Assembly: GCA_018881555.1 (NCBI GenBank)
Contig: JACAXG010000111.1
Coordinates: 1,364,001-1,428,000 of the forward strand
DNA: 64,000 bases
Direction: 5' to 3'
DNA from: Amblyornis subalaris
Taxonomy: Eukaryota > Chordata > Aves > Passeriformes > Ptilonorhynchidae
Shown here: positions 15,119 to 27,700 of the stretch, in pieces
Layout of the letters: each line of letters starts with the position of its first letter
Numbering within the stretch: the first letter of the stretch is position 1
Position numbers and translations under genes: made by a program
The notes under the pieces: model-generated
Told to the model about the DNA's origin: nothing
Database searches by the model: none
Seen by the model: only the letters and a program-made list of their open reading frames with translations

Positions 15119-15539
15119 TGAAAGATGGAAATAATGTGAAATTAGCTGAGATCTGCTGTGCTGCCCTGGCAATTCAGAGAAAGGCAATATAAAAACGAAC
15201 CCTTAAGAACAATAGAAGCCATGGATCTTGCTTTGTCAGAGAATAGGGCAGATAAAATTTAAAGAGAGCTAAATCCCCACTGTTTCCCTCCTTCCCATAC
15301 ACATGCAGAAAACTCTGTATAAAGACATACAATTCAGTTTGTTATGTGTGGTTTCCTCAGGCAGTGAATTATCTAGGACTGAATCTAAGATTGGCCGTTT
15401 AGTTTCAGGCTTTATGATAAGCTTTTAATTATAGCATAGGAGTTTCATTACATGTTACTCTGAGCCAGCTGGAAGCAGTTACACTTCAGTTCTCCTCCCC
15501 CTCCCTCCTCACCACAGGATGTCATTTCCAAGGCCTTAC

Positions 15540-15704
15540 CCTTCTTGTCTTGATGATTATGGGATGAAACTGCCACATATGGATCTGTATTTGCAGATGA
15601 ACCAAGCGGATCCTTCCAATCCAGCATGCGTCCCCTAGCATCATAACCCTGTCGAGCGCGAGAGTCAGAAGTGGTGGTGCTTGGGACTAGGGAACTGGAG
15701 TGTC
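15540..15704 (-). CDS. SEMA6A: SEMA6A coding exon 17: Ser/Thr-rich stalk cassette exon
   Basis: 165 nt, completing Gly577 and coding 54 residues (578-631) plus the first base of Gly632. It reads [14 protein letters not shown], with MLDWK in the middle and [11 protein letters not shown] at the end. Mammalian SEMA6A has an exon of the same length and pattern just before the membrane helix. The segment is low-complexity, Ser/Thr-rich and probably extended and O-glycosylated. The acceptor is gtaaacag/GACACT and the donor AAGG/GTAAGG. It is phase 1 at both ends. Skipping in some transcripts is known in mammals to my recollection; for this bird it is inferred. Confidence 0.94.
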
Positions 15705-18700
15705 CTGTTTACATTATAAATACAGGTAGGGAAGACAAGTCTCATTAGTCACTTACCACGCTACCTCCCCATGCTCAGGAATGTACGCACTGCTTTGCTT
15801 CCATGACTGGTGAACATCTTGTCTTAGACTGAGCAATGTTTCAAAAGTCCTTCAAAACATGACTTCAAAGAAAGAGGGGCTTTGAACCTTCCAGATCAGG
15901 CTGCTAAGAGGTGCTGCCACTGAGCTGGCAGTTCTGTGCTTTAACTCAAGAGAGTTAAATGCATGTGAAAGAGCGTAAGCACACTTCTTCCGAGTTAAGC
16001 ATCCTTTGGCTGGATTCAATATACACGCCTGACTGAAACTGAAGAGTCAGCCCATGCTGTCTGGTACTGGTTCAGTCAAAAAGAAAATAAAAAATCAATT
16101 TAAAATGGAACAACTTCTAAAATGGCTGAAATTAAATGGGAATGCCAGAAGAACTACAAAATGGCAACATCATGAGGCACTCTGCCTCATGCCCCCTGGG
16201 GAATGAAGGACTGCCTAACACCAGTGTGCTCACACTGCGGCATTTCTCTCCAGATGTGAAATGTCCTGGGCCAGCGGCTTATGTCCACTTGCACCATCAC
16301 TGTTGGTTCTGTCTGAGCTGATGGTGCAAAATGGCTCTGAAATAAGTACAAGACTGAACATTGTTTCTGCTCAGAGTGACAGTGAAGATAATGCCTCACT
16401 ATGTGGGTCTGCCCAAGAACCTATGACTTCTGCAACAGTTGAGACTGAGGTCTCACATGCCTTTTTTCCATCATAAATGCTCTAGACATTGTTACTGTTG
16501 TCCTGAACAAGGCTGATGAGTTTCTTGCATATCATATACACCCTAAAGAACGGCATATTCGCAGAACATGCCCCACTGGAAATACGGCACAATTTGAAAA
16601 GCAGTTTGGCTGGGACAGAGATGTGTTGCACAGTCATATATTCTTTGCAGCTAGATCCTGAGAAGTACATCAGCACTTAAAATGCTTGGGATGCTTGGAG
16701 TCTACCGTCTCTGAAAGATGGCTCCCACCTGGACTTTCCAGCAGCTCAGCTGCTTTGGGGAGGGGGCACCAAACACCATCCACACCATAACATTTTGATC
16801 TCAAAACCATTCTGAAAGTTACCTTTTGGCAGATGCACCAAAGTGAGTTATTTTCATCAGGACTCAAGGAGTTCTGGGGTTCCTTAATTTGATGTGGAGT
16901 AACTGTCTTTCCTCTTACCTACTTTTCTTGAAGAGCCCATTAAAAGGGATTTTTCACACATGCTCAAACACAAACTAACAGAATTGGATTATTCACAGAC
17001 GGAATGGCATATAATGCTTTTTCTTCAGATAATGCCAGACAGACTGACAGCAGCCCTCCTTTCTCCTGTCTCCTTTTGAACAGCCCAGCAAATTAATTTT
17101 TCTTCCTTAGACGAATCTCCCTTGGAGAGGAATCCAATCACCAGGCTACAGACTGCCCTAGCAGGGACTCTCTCCCCATTCCTTCCATTGATGTTGCTTC
17201 ACTGCTCAGAAAAATAATTTGAGACTCACTGGGGCAGAGACAGATCAACACAAGGAGCTGAAATTTAAAGAGAAGGCACAGAGCTGGGCAGGTAGAGCCC
17301 GTGCTTCTGTAGTATATTTTAAACAGCTACTGGATAAGCACAAAGCTTTTGAAAGCTGCATCTCAAAAAGGCTGTTTTAAATGACTTCTAAAGCCATCCA
17401 GACCCAGCTCTCAGAAGTGTAGAGAGAGATGATGAACCTAGATCCTCAATTCCACTCTAACAATCAAAAATCTAAATGTTGGCCACCAATGTCCCCAAGC
17501 TTTTTGATGCACCCACATGCTTCATTTTATCCAGCCCTTTCACAGCTTCATGGTGTTGAACTACTGATGAAGTCAGTAAAATGCTGCAACTTCTATTAAG
17601 ATACTATTACAATTTAAAGAAGTCCTGTTAAATATTAATGATCTTAAAGTAAAAGAATGTCTGTGCTCCTCTGCAAGTTTTCGAGGAGCCCTTTTGATTT
17701 ACTGCACAGAATTAGAAATGAAAACACTTTGTTGTTGTTTGTCTTATGTTTTGCCTTGGACATGGACACAATGAACTCCTGTAACTTGTATGCTTAGGAA
17801 AGACAATTGGCTACATTCACAGTGTGCTCACCATGAAGCCAATCTTCAACTACAGCTAACTGTTAACACAATTTAGCTCTGGATGTCTGAAGGCTTATAT
17901 TGACAAAGCCAGTGGACTATTTTTTACCCTCTCATGGTAGAAAGTGTGGTTTCTCCCAGCCATCTTTCTTTAACACGACAAATTAAAGGCTGTGTTTTGT
18001 TAAGACAGAGCTTTGAATGTTGCCCAAATAGAAAAGAGAAGCCAGACATTATCCTCTTTTAAAAGGTTTCCGTAAGCCACAGCATGGCTGGGAACATTGG
18101 TATCACACAGTTAGATGACGATGAACTCTAATCCAAATGCACTGCCTGCTCCACAGCAGTCCTGCAGTGGGTTTGTGTCCAACGGGACAGGTAGAGGTCC
18201 AGCAACTGAAAACACATGGCGTCTTGAAGCAAGAATACGCTGGATCATGAAAGCATTCACTCCAACACTATTTTACGCTTGTCAAATTCCTGTGTTCATC
18301 CCCAAGAAACTAGACAAATAACCAGGCAGAAAACAAGATAGAAAATAGAAATAATGGAATTTTTATGTTTTCTTTCCTCTAGGGATTAAACCACAGTGCA
18401 AGCATTCAAGGGGTTCCAGTCTTGAAGTTAATACCTCATTCAGCAAAAACAATAATGTGTACAGTATTTGGTCAGCTTACAAATAGTGCTGCACTCAACA
18501 TATGAAAGCAATTAGTCATTGCTTAATAAGGAGGTAAAAGAGAAGAAAATCTTGCCAAATAGCAATCATATTTTATGCCTGTGTTTGATATGCATTTATA
18601 TGCCTGTATCTCTGTTGAGACACATGCACTTTTAAGTGCGCTTAAAGGTGGGATTCTAAGGAAAAGCTGTAAGTATGGTTAAAGAAAAACATTTCATAAT

Positions 18701-21700
18701 ACAGCAACCTAGACGAAGTTTTTGCCTAAGGGACATATTTTCTGTGGGGCAAAAAAAATAAATATTTCCTGAACCATAAGTTGCCAATACACAGAGAACT
18801 TCCTTGTAATGGGAAGTTAAGGCTTTGTGAAGATATTAACATGTACCAGATGGTCACTAGGTAGAGAGGGGTTCCTCACAAATGCAAGAAATCAGTCTAT
18901 TCTCTCTATTACTTATGTGTTAGTCTAGTACACACTGAGAAGCAAGCTTACACAGCTAATCAATATAAACTTTCTTCCCTGAGAAAGCAGGGCAGAAGCA
19001 GATTAAACCTTAATAGCCTGTCCCAGTTGTGTTAGAGCTGTATTTTGTAACACTTACTACTAGGCAGTGATAGTGCTCCTGTAAGCAGTATCAGAGTGTC
19101 CTGTAAGTGCCTGAATAGCCAATCCTGCTGGGTGAATTTCACCTCTGAGCAGAGTGGCACCACAAATGTATGAGTTACTTAAGTTTCTCTCATAAACACA
19201 GAAAAGACTGAAGTGGCAGGCAACACAGTCCTGGCCCTCTCACACACAGCCATTTTTAAGCCTTTACAATGTGCTGGATAGTTTGCCACGTGTAGTTGGC
19301 CTTTTTATCCCATTGCACCGTTTTTTACCACTCTGACTTGCAAATAAGCTTTGTCGAAATTTAATGAGGTTTTAGCACATCTGAGATGTGGCCAGTACCT
19401 CTATGTTAATAATGGTTAATATAAAAACATCTGAAAAATCAATTCTGCCTTTGTTTTAAAACAAAGCATCCAAATAATTGTACAGATAGTGCTTTTCAAA
19501 TGTCCTTGTTTAAAGAAAACATGTAAAAATCAAATAGACACACTTAAAAAAAAATCTGGTAAGATACTTCCATTATTTGCAAAAACTTTTCATTTGGAGT
19601 ACTGTAATCAAGTAACAGAGGCAGCATAAAAGCTCTTAGTGGCAATGAGCACAGATAATGATTCAGAAAGGCTGCACTTCTGTAACTACAGCTTGTTCTG
19701 AAGTGCACTTCTAAAACGTAAGGAGGTTTTTTTCAGTTTTAAAACAAAGACAGAGATTCAATACATATTTGATAGCTGCTCTAATATGCACAAGTCATTA
19801 GGGTCTCAAGAGGTTAAGTTATCTGCATGCTATCCTATTAACAGCTATAGCAACCTAATTAGACGATTAGATGGAAAAGTTAAATCAATACTATAGAGGG
19901 AGAAAGGACTACAGCTAGGAGCTAATATAAGGGCCCAATTCACTAAAAATTGATGTTTCCAAAGGTAATTGAAGCTTCTTAGAATTTTGCAGAGGAATCT
20001 AGCTTAATCTCCCCTGTTTAAATACGTGGCTCTTGCATAATTTCTCTCTAACCTTCTGCATCCAGACCTTCAGTCTGCTATCCTCTCCTTGGGTGTTACT
20101 TGAGTCACCTGTGTGGACTTCGCACCTTACTTCTGTGCACCTGATTACGTGAGACTGCCTCAGGAAGACAGCACATGTGCCAAACTCAGGAGGAAGCTGG
20201 TGCCAATAATGCAAAGATTAAGGGCTTTGTTCTCCTTTCATTCACACTGCTACAGATTGGCAGTAAATCTGTTGAAGGAGGGTGATTTATAGTGGAGTAA
20301 ATGAAGACAATCAGGCCTTATGACTTCTTTTGGAGCATAAGATGACTTTGGATATATTTAGCCCACTGAATCCAAAAGAGCCCTGAGCATTTACTCAGTT
20401 GGTATTCTGGTATATCCCAGTGTTCTGAGGCTTAATCTGTTATGACATACCATTTACTTTTGCATTAAAGTGTACCCAGTAACATCAAAATAGACCATTA
20501 ATAAAATTTTTATTTTTTCAGTAAGAAGAAATTACTCAGAGCAGTCACAACAGTTAGCAAACATGAACATGTTTACTCAGACTGGTTTACTACCTCATCC
20601 TAGAATTTTTGTGCTCCTGACGTGGAAGATCAATAGAAGTGACTAGCACATGTCCTTTCATATTTTGCCACGGTAGGTGAAAAGAAAGTCTGACTGCAAT
20701 AATATCAGAATGGATATTTTAACTAAACTCATAAAAGGAGGAACTGACTTGCATAGAGACCATGTTATCAGGATGTACCTGAGAAGGGTCAATGAAAAAA
20801 TCTTTAAAAGACAGGGCATGAATTGGAACCCATGTTAATATTGGGTCAGGATTTCTCCATTGCACCTGTCTGTAGGGTCCTACTTTAAAAGCTGCGTTAA
20901 TTTATGGAGTCTGTGTTTAGGCTTGACATGCCTGGACAGTAAACTGTACTCTCTTTTATTAACTGTACTCTCTTGGACTTCAGCTTTTTTCACCCTGCTG
21001 CTCAGACTTCCCCACTTTCTTGGTCAGATTAAAATATTAGTTTTTACTAAAGTTCTTACTAATACTCTAGGTAGCAGGATCCAGAACCACAGTCCCACAG
21101 CTATAACTCTGAAGCCTATGAATTCACTTAGAAACAGGAAATCTGGAACATTTCTGGCACATCAGCACTATGCCCAAAGCCATTCTCTTTACATTCAGCA
21201 GTGTGGATTTTATTATTGCTCTTCTTTAATTATTGCTCTGTGCATTGGAAATACAGTAACTTTATAATGAAAGAAAGTATAAACTGTTTATGCAGATGAA
21301 ACTGTGAGTCTTCCACATATTACAAAGTCTCAACTTGCCTTTGATTTTGTACATTCCCTTCACTGGTATTCATTACCATACTTTCAAATGAGTTTCACTT
21401 GCACATTTTTCATTTCCTAGTAATAAACAGCAAGGGGAATTTGATTTTATTTTTACAAATGTTGAACAGCATTACTGTGCCTCCAGTTATTTATATTCTG
21501 CTGTACTGAGCTATCATTGGTTCTGTTTCATACCTACATATTCTGCAGGCACGAGATGAAAGGATCAATTAAAAGTTCATCACAACTTCACATTAATCAA
21601 TCTCTTGCTACATTCAGCCTAATGTATGGTGAATTTGATCTAGCCCTGATGAACTAGCCCTGCTAGTATTGCACAGCCTGAAAGCAACTTCACAAGGAAG

Positions 21701-24700
21701 GTCCCACCCCATATGGAATTTTGTCATTGACTTCACTGGGAGGAATACCACACATCCTCTTAGCTTATCAGTACTTGTCTTTGTTCAGGATGTCTATGAA
21801 GAAAAGCTACTGCAATGTGTGTCTAGATTTGAATTTAAAGTGATTATTTATTCTGCAATGGTTCCTCATGAAGTTCCTTTATTCTTCACTCCAAGAACCA
21901 GCATAATCAACTTCCAAATACACAGAAAAAAGTGGTGGAAAGCACTATGAGTACAGATTAACAGCTACCCCATGAGAGCCTGCTACTCTAGGCTTGCAGA
22001 AATGATCCTTTCCAGTTCAGGTCATTTAATTTGCTATGTGAACTCCTTTTTTTTGTTTTTACAGACCAGGCCCCATTGGCAAGAATGGACAACATAAATG
22101 ACTCAACCTAGAAGTGATAAGAACCTTCAGGAATTGAGGCATAATCCAGTCTCAACCCACATGGGTAAAAGGCTAATTTTTCTTAAGAAACATCTTTCTG
22201 TAACCCAGGGATAGTTCTGCTGCTAAGGTATCTCTGACTGGCTGCTGTAGCTGCTGTAGCAGTAATGACACCAGCCTGGCCAGCTCATGAGTGGGATGTG
22301 AACTGCTATCTTGTTTTCCTGGTGAACAGATAAGATGCACCACTGTACCCAAGTGTTTCTTTAAGTGTTCAGATGAAGCATGCTCTTAATCATGTCTGCT
22401 GGCATGCCATTAAAATAGGCCATATCTGACTTTCATTCAACGGAGACGGTTTTGGGGGAGGACAAGAAAAGAAAGATTGAAAATCAAGAGATACGACTTA
22501 ATCCTAGTTGTGATTAGTGAAGCGGGCCCTCAAAAACAAGACAAAATAAGTAAAATAGGGCAACAGCTATTTGAGTACAGGAACTACTAGCTAACACAAG
22601 GATGTGGGGAGAATTTTTAAAAACACTCATAAACTGACCATACACTGTGTAGTAAGACATTTCATGATCAGGTGAAGCAGTTGAAATGTCTATGAACAAA
22701 ATAAATTGGGAAGAAACGTTATATATAACAGAAGCATGAAAATACTTAAAAGTTTAGTAAAAAGTGATTCCTCCAAAATGGATTTGCTGTCAGTAAATAA
22801 TGAAACTAAGAACTTCCTTACCATTCAGGGCTACGAAGGAATCTGAAAGACAAATAACAGGGGAAAAATCATTATTTCTCTCTTGTTTTTTCTTTTAAGT
22901 AGTTTGCTGCTAGTAACTGTTTATGTTTCAGCTGACGTTTATAAGTATGTGATTACTACACTAAGGACCCAGGCAAAACTAATAATCAGACATACCCAAA
23001 ACCAGTGTCTGGCTTTGAAAGTGTTCATGACCAGCTCTGTACAGGGGATACCTAGTGCGAAGGACAGTGTCGTCCCTGCTTTATTTGCAAGTCCTAATCT
23101 AAGGCAGAGCATTTCAAGGGATGCAGCCAGCAACGTGAGTCAATGGGGACAAAACTTAGATGACCCAAGACCACATGAAGTAATAAGATCAGCTGGGTTA
23201 GCAGGGAGTGAAATCTACCCCTGTGCAGTGTCAAGATTCAACATATCATTCAGGGCTAAAGAGGGATTTGAGCAGAGTACGGTCTTTGCTGCTCTCTGCA
23301 CAGAAGTAGATCTCTCTCCACGAGCACAATGTGCTGCTCCTGAATAATTTCCTACCCTTCTTTTATACGTAACTGATATTAGGTACAGTCTGCTCCTGCC
23401 TAACTATTTGCCCAGGGAGAGCAGAATGGGTGGAAAAGGGCAAAGATACACCAGCTGGGAACTGACCTGATTTTGGTGCTAACCCATTGTACAGGGGAAC
23501 AGAGGGAAGGCCTATGCATACACCTCCCTCAAAAATCTTTGAGACAGTTTATATTACCCTGTCTTAGGGCAGAGACTGAAATCCTTGTACTTCTTCAAGC
23601 ACAGTGAGCATAGTAATTAATGACTCTTGAATAAGGATGCACAAGGCATGAGAAGGCTCTGGCTTTCTCCAGAGATGCTGGCCCACACTGTATCGCATGG
23701 CACAGTCTAGCCTTGCATTATTTTGGTCTGTATTGCAGAAATAGTGGCTCTCTCACTGTACATTATTGATTTCTCAGCTTCATCAGTTTTATTGCATCAG
23801 TGCAAATTACACTGAAAACAATGCAAGTCTTGATTTCATGAGGTTTATAAATAATATTTGGAGCTCAGAATTAAAACAGCCTTGTTGAGAACATTTGGAA
23901 TAAGAGCTGTCCTGAACACAGATGTCGTTACTCCTGAAGGCTCAGAAATCAGCATGCAAGGTTTCTTTGCATGTAGTGCAAGCTTTCTTTGCATGCAGTG
24001 CAAGCAATGCACTTTTAAGCATTTCAGTACGAAACTGTAAATGTTTCAAGACCATTGTTCAAGCTTCCAGTGCATGCTGTCATTACCTAAGGTTTACCAT
24101 TAAAATTTCTTAGGCAGTGCCAATACCTATTGACCCTTAATATCCCGAGGTTGTCCAGACACTATGTAAAATTCTCTAAGATTCATAAACGAAGCAGTTG
24201 TCATTTCTTGATTTGGATCAAAAACTGAAGATATGTTTTGCTGTCTCACTGTGCTGCATGGGAATGTAGTTCAAGTCACAGACTACACCCAGAAACGAAG
24301 CCACTTCTGCACATCTACATAATCAACCCAACCAGTGTGGCTAATAAAGACAATGACCCCAATTCATTATGCCATTGCTGTAATCAATATTCTCTAGAGC
24401 TGAACTCTTCTCATTATGTAATCACTTTGAAGCCCGGTGTTTGTATAAATCACATGAACTGGGCTATTTTCCTCAAAGACATTTAAACAACAGTTCTTCT
24501 TCTGAATCTGCATCATTAGCTGCCTTGCTGTCCCTGTTGTGGCTTATGTTGCTACAAAAGAATTACCACTACATGGCAGATAATGGTAATTTGAGGGATT
24601 CAGAAGTATACTGTGACAGGTAAAAGCTTTACTTACTTTGGCAGTCACCCAGGCCATCTGTATTGCCATGTTCTATGTCCTGTTCAAATGCCAGTCTAAA

Positions 24701-27700
24701 TATTAGAAAGAAACAAAACAGTATGAATAACAACAGTCATAGACATAACCAGAAAGAAATTATCACATGTTCAATTGAAACAAATCCCTGCTGTGAAACT
24801 GGCTATTTCTTTGGAAATTCCACACAAAGGCTGAAAAACTTAAACATTTGAGCTATTCATCATTGCTTAATGATTTCTTGGCTTCTGATGATGCTTTGTC
24901 TTTATATTATTACTTTCTAAAAATCCACTGCATGCCTCATTACCAAGGGAAGAAAACAGACTTGCATTTTTTAAACTGTTAAATATATGATATTATCGGG
25001 AGCAACTATAACCCTAGCTTAACTTGTGCACTGATGCACTGACACTTTGGTGTGAGAAGGAAGCCAACCCATTGGGCAGGTATTGTGCTTGGATAAGACA
25101 ACCTGCATTGCAGCAATCACTTAGGTACGACACTGGAGGAGGCTGCAATGCATAAGGTCCATCCCACAAAACATATTCCCTTTAAATCTTGGGCTCTACT
25201 GAAAAACACTCACAGGCTTATCTAGCTGACATGCTCAGCTTATGCTCCTAACCTCTGTGTGTGATTTTGGATAACTATTGAAGCTGTTCTTCCAACTTCC
25301 TGTACAGTCAAAGGTGAATTACAAGAACCTTGGAAAACTTCCAAATACAAGTCCTTGTGTACATTAGGATCCTAACCTCGAGGCATCATTACCCTTGCAG
25401 AAAACTCATTCGAACTGTGTTCTTAAAACACCTGCCTAACTGTCACCTACTCCAGGAGGGCACTTACCAGCTCTGCCTCCTGTTGGCTAGCTTAGAAGTT
25501 GACCAGATATCTTCACAGCTGATCAGGACCCCCTTCCTAAGCACTGGCCTGAACATAAGCTGCCTTGCTTGCTTTCTTATTTCATCACTGCAAGTTGCGC
25601 TGTCTCTTTCTCAATGGATTTATTGATCAAAGTGGGAGCTGCTTTTAAAAGTGAGGTACAGAAGTCCCCTACAAATTGCCATGGAAGTTCAAAAAGACTC
25701 AAACACTTTTGGAATGGACACAGGTACATTTTAACATTATTCTACCAAATGTCCAATCAGGAACAGCCCATGCTTTTGTAGTAAAGCATATAGCTATGGC
25801 ATCCCCAGTGGGCAAAATAATTTGAATTGAAATAGCAAATTAAGAACAAGATAGAAGCACAGGGATTGTAACTGGTCCACTACATACTGAGGATTTGTAC
25901 AGAAGCAGGGTTGAGTGGGGTCAGCTGTGGGGCTGTCAAGGCTGTGTGATGTCTGTGCTACACTTCCACTACTATCTTGAGGGAGTATAGCTGCATGCCT
26001 CAGAGTGGGCAATCATGAGGCATATCAGAAGTCCCAAGAATGAGGTGTGCCAAGAAATGCAAGCTCTGAAGTGGGTTTGCTCCCTATAATCTTCACAGAC
26101 TTTCATTATCATAAAATAATTAAATTCTACTGTATTGCAAGGGGAGATCCAGCACTTCTCTAGATCTGTTTTAAGCCCTTACTGTGCTCTGTGATTTCTC
26201 TCAGTACTGCACAGTAAATTAGAAGGACTGGTTTTGTTTTCAGTGGACAAATTGCTTCAGTAATTTAATTTGGATTCTATTGCCTCTTTAATCAGCTGTG
26301 ATGGCTCCACTGTAGGCTGGTCTAGACATATCCATCCAGTTCTCTCCTTTAAATAATACATGGACTTTAGTACAGCTCTTTCATTTTCTTCTCCCTCCTC
26401 TTTCAGCAGTTACCAATCAGCTGACAGTTCACATTAAAAAAATTTGTGAGACATTTCGGAGATGAATGCAAATAAGGTAGAAACAAATACTTCCCACATT
26501 TTTCCCTCTCTAAAAGCACCATGTTTCAAATAGCTTTGCCCAAGACTGCCTGGCACCACTGCCAGAGCTTCACAGCCCATCCAGCCAGAGCCCTTACTCA
26601 CTTGGAGCCAAGGACCAGCTGCGTGCACACCCCGCTCTCCTTCATCCACCCGCAGTATGGGTCTCTGGACGCTATGCAGGCCCTTGAGAAAGAAGAGCAC
26701 AAGGTGGCATTCATGAGTGCTCCAGATTCCCCACCGTACAGGCATCTGACAATCACCAGAAAACACGTACTTTTTGCATTTGCTGTGACGCTCGCAACGT
26801 CCCAGGGGAACCTTGATGACACAGGTGGAGAAGGCAACGTATAGGGTGCTGCCAGGCTTGTCAAGCTGCATGCCCATGATCCGCTTGTCCTCCATGCCAT
26901 CGTAGCTGCATCTTATTTAGATAAAAGTGAGATAAAGTTACAAATGGGCTCTGCTGGGAAACCAAGAGAAACCTTAATGATCCCTTAGGCTGAAAAAAAA
27001 TCACAAGAAACTTCCACAAAAAAACCCCTAAGAATTGAACAAGTCAAGGAAAAAGAACATACAATAACCACTAAAACCACAGATAGACATATAATCAAGT
27101 ATTAAAAATGCATGGGATAGCTAAGAATTGGAGAGAGACAGCACACCAGACAATAGCCCTTCATTTTTGTGTTTATTCTTCTCCACCACTCAAAGTAGCT
27201 GAAATTTTTTGCATGATTATGGCTCACTTCAAGGCCCCCTTAGGCATATTTGAGGAAGACTGAAATGTGGAAAATTTGCCTTGGAGAGCAGCTTGCTGCT
27301 TGTTGAGTTATTTGGAGAGGAATCAGGGTGTTTTACAGGATTAGAAAATTAATCTTCTTTTCCAGAACTTCACTTTTAATTATCCATCAGCTGCTGTATA
27401 GGATGGGCTATTTTCTACACATACTGAATAAAAAATCTTATTTCAATGTAGAGACTGATAAGCAGACGTCCCCTCCCTAAACAATTTAAAATTACTCAAA
27501 AAACTTGGCTTCTCTAATCACTTCCCTTTCCGTGGGACAAATTATTCTCTGGGAAATCAGCAGTTCAAAGTCACCCATACAGGAGTACAAAGAATCAGAT
27601 ACACACTTTTCAGGATTGTAAACATTGATCTCCTCCAGGAAAAGACTGTCATTTAGGAAACCAGTGTTTCCTGTCCGTGCCAAGAACTTCAGGATGATTC

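Larger units (their letters stand above)
1..15539 (-). other. SEMA6A: Intron downstream of SEMA6A exon 17 (3' end beyond window)
   Basis: At least 15.5 kb without a SEMA6A exon. I looked on the minus strand for the membrane-helix exon (expected to begin near VIRESYLKG) and for the long cytoplasmic-tail exon and saw neither; no minus-strand frame here resembles the tail. It contains a poly-T run near 488-504, a CCTT microsatellite at 10341-10507 and a 2.6-kb CR1 copy at about 12550-15118. The rest is unremarkable AT-rich sequence. Confidence 0.8.

Noticed and set aside
1..15500. SEMA6A transmembrane and cytoplasmic exon
   Set aside because: No minus-strand frame resembles the expected hydrophobic helix and long tail; the long minus-strand frames here are explained by repeats or chance.
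22883..23347. 154-codon plus-strand open frame with a signal-peptide-like start
   Set aside because: The first codon is TTG, not ATG; the first ATG is 48 codons in at 23027. It is antisense to the SEMA6A intron, has no recognisable family and has no promoter or splice support.
26521..26844. 107-codon plus-strand open frame
   Set aside because: It is the exact antisense of SEMA6A exons 13 and 14 and their short intron.
26434..26895. 153-codon minus-strand frame as a single coding unit
   Set aside because: It reads exon 13 correctly but then runs through the donor and short intron out of frame; the real product splices at 26771 to 26682.
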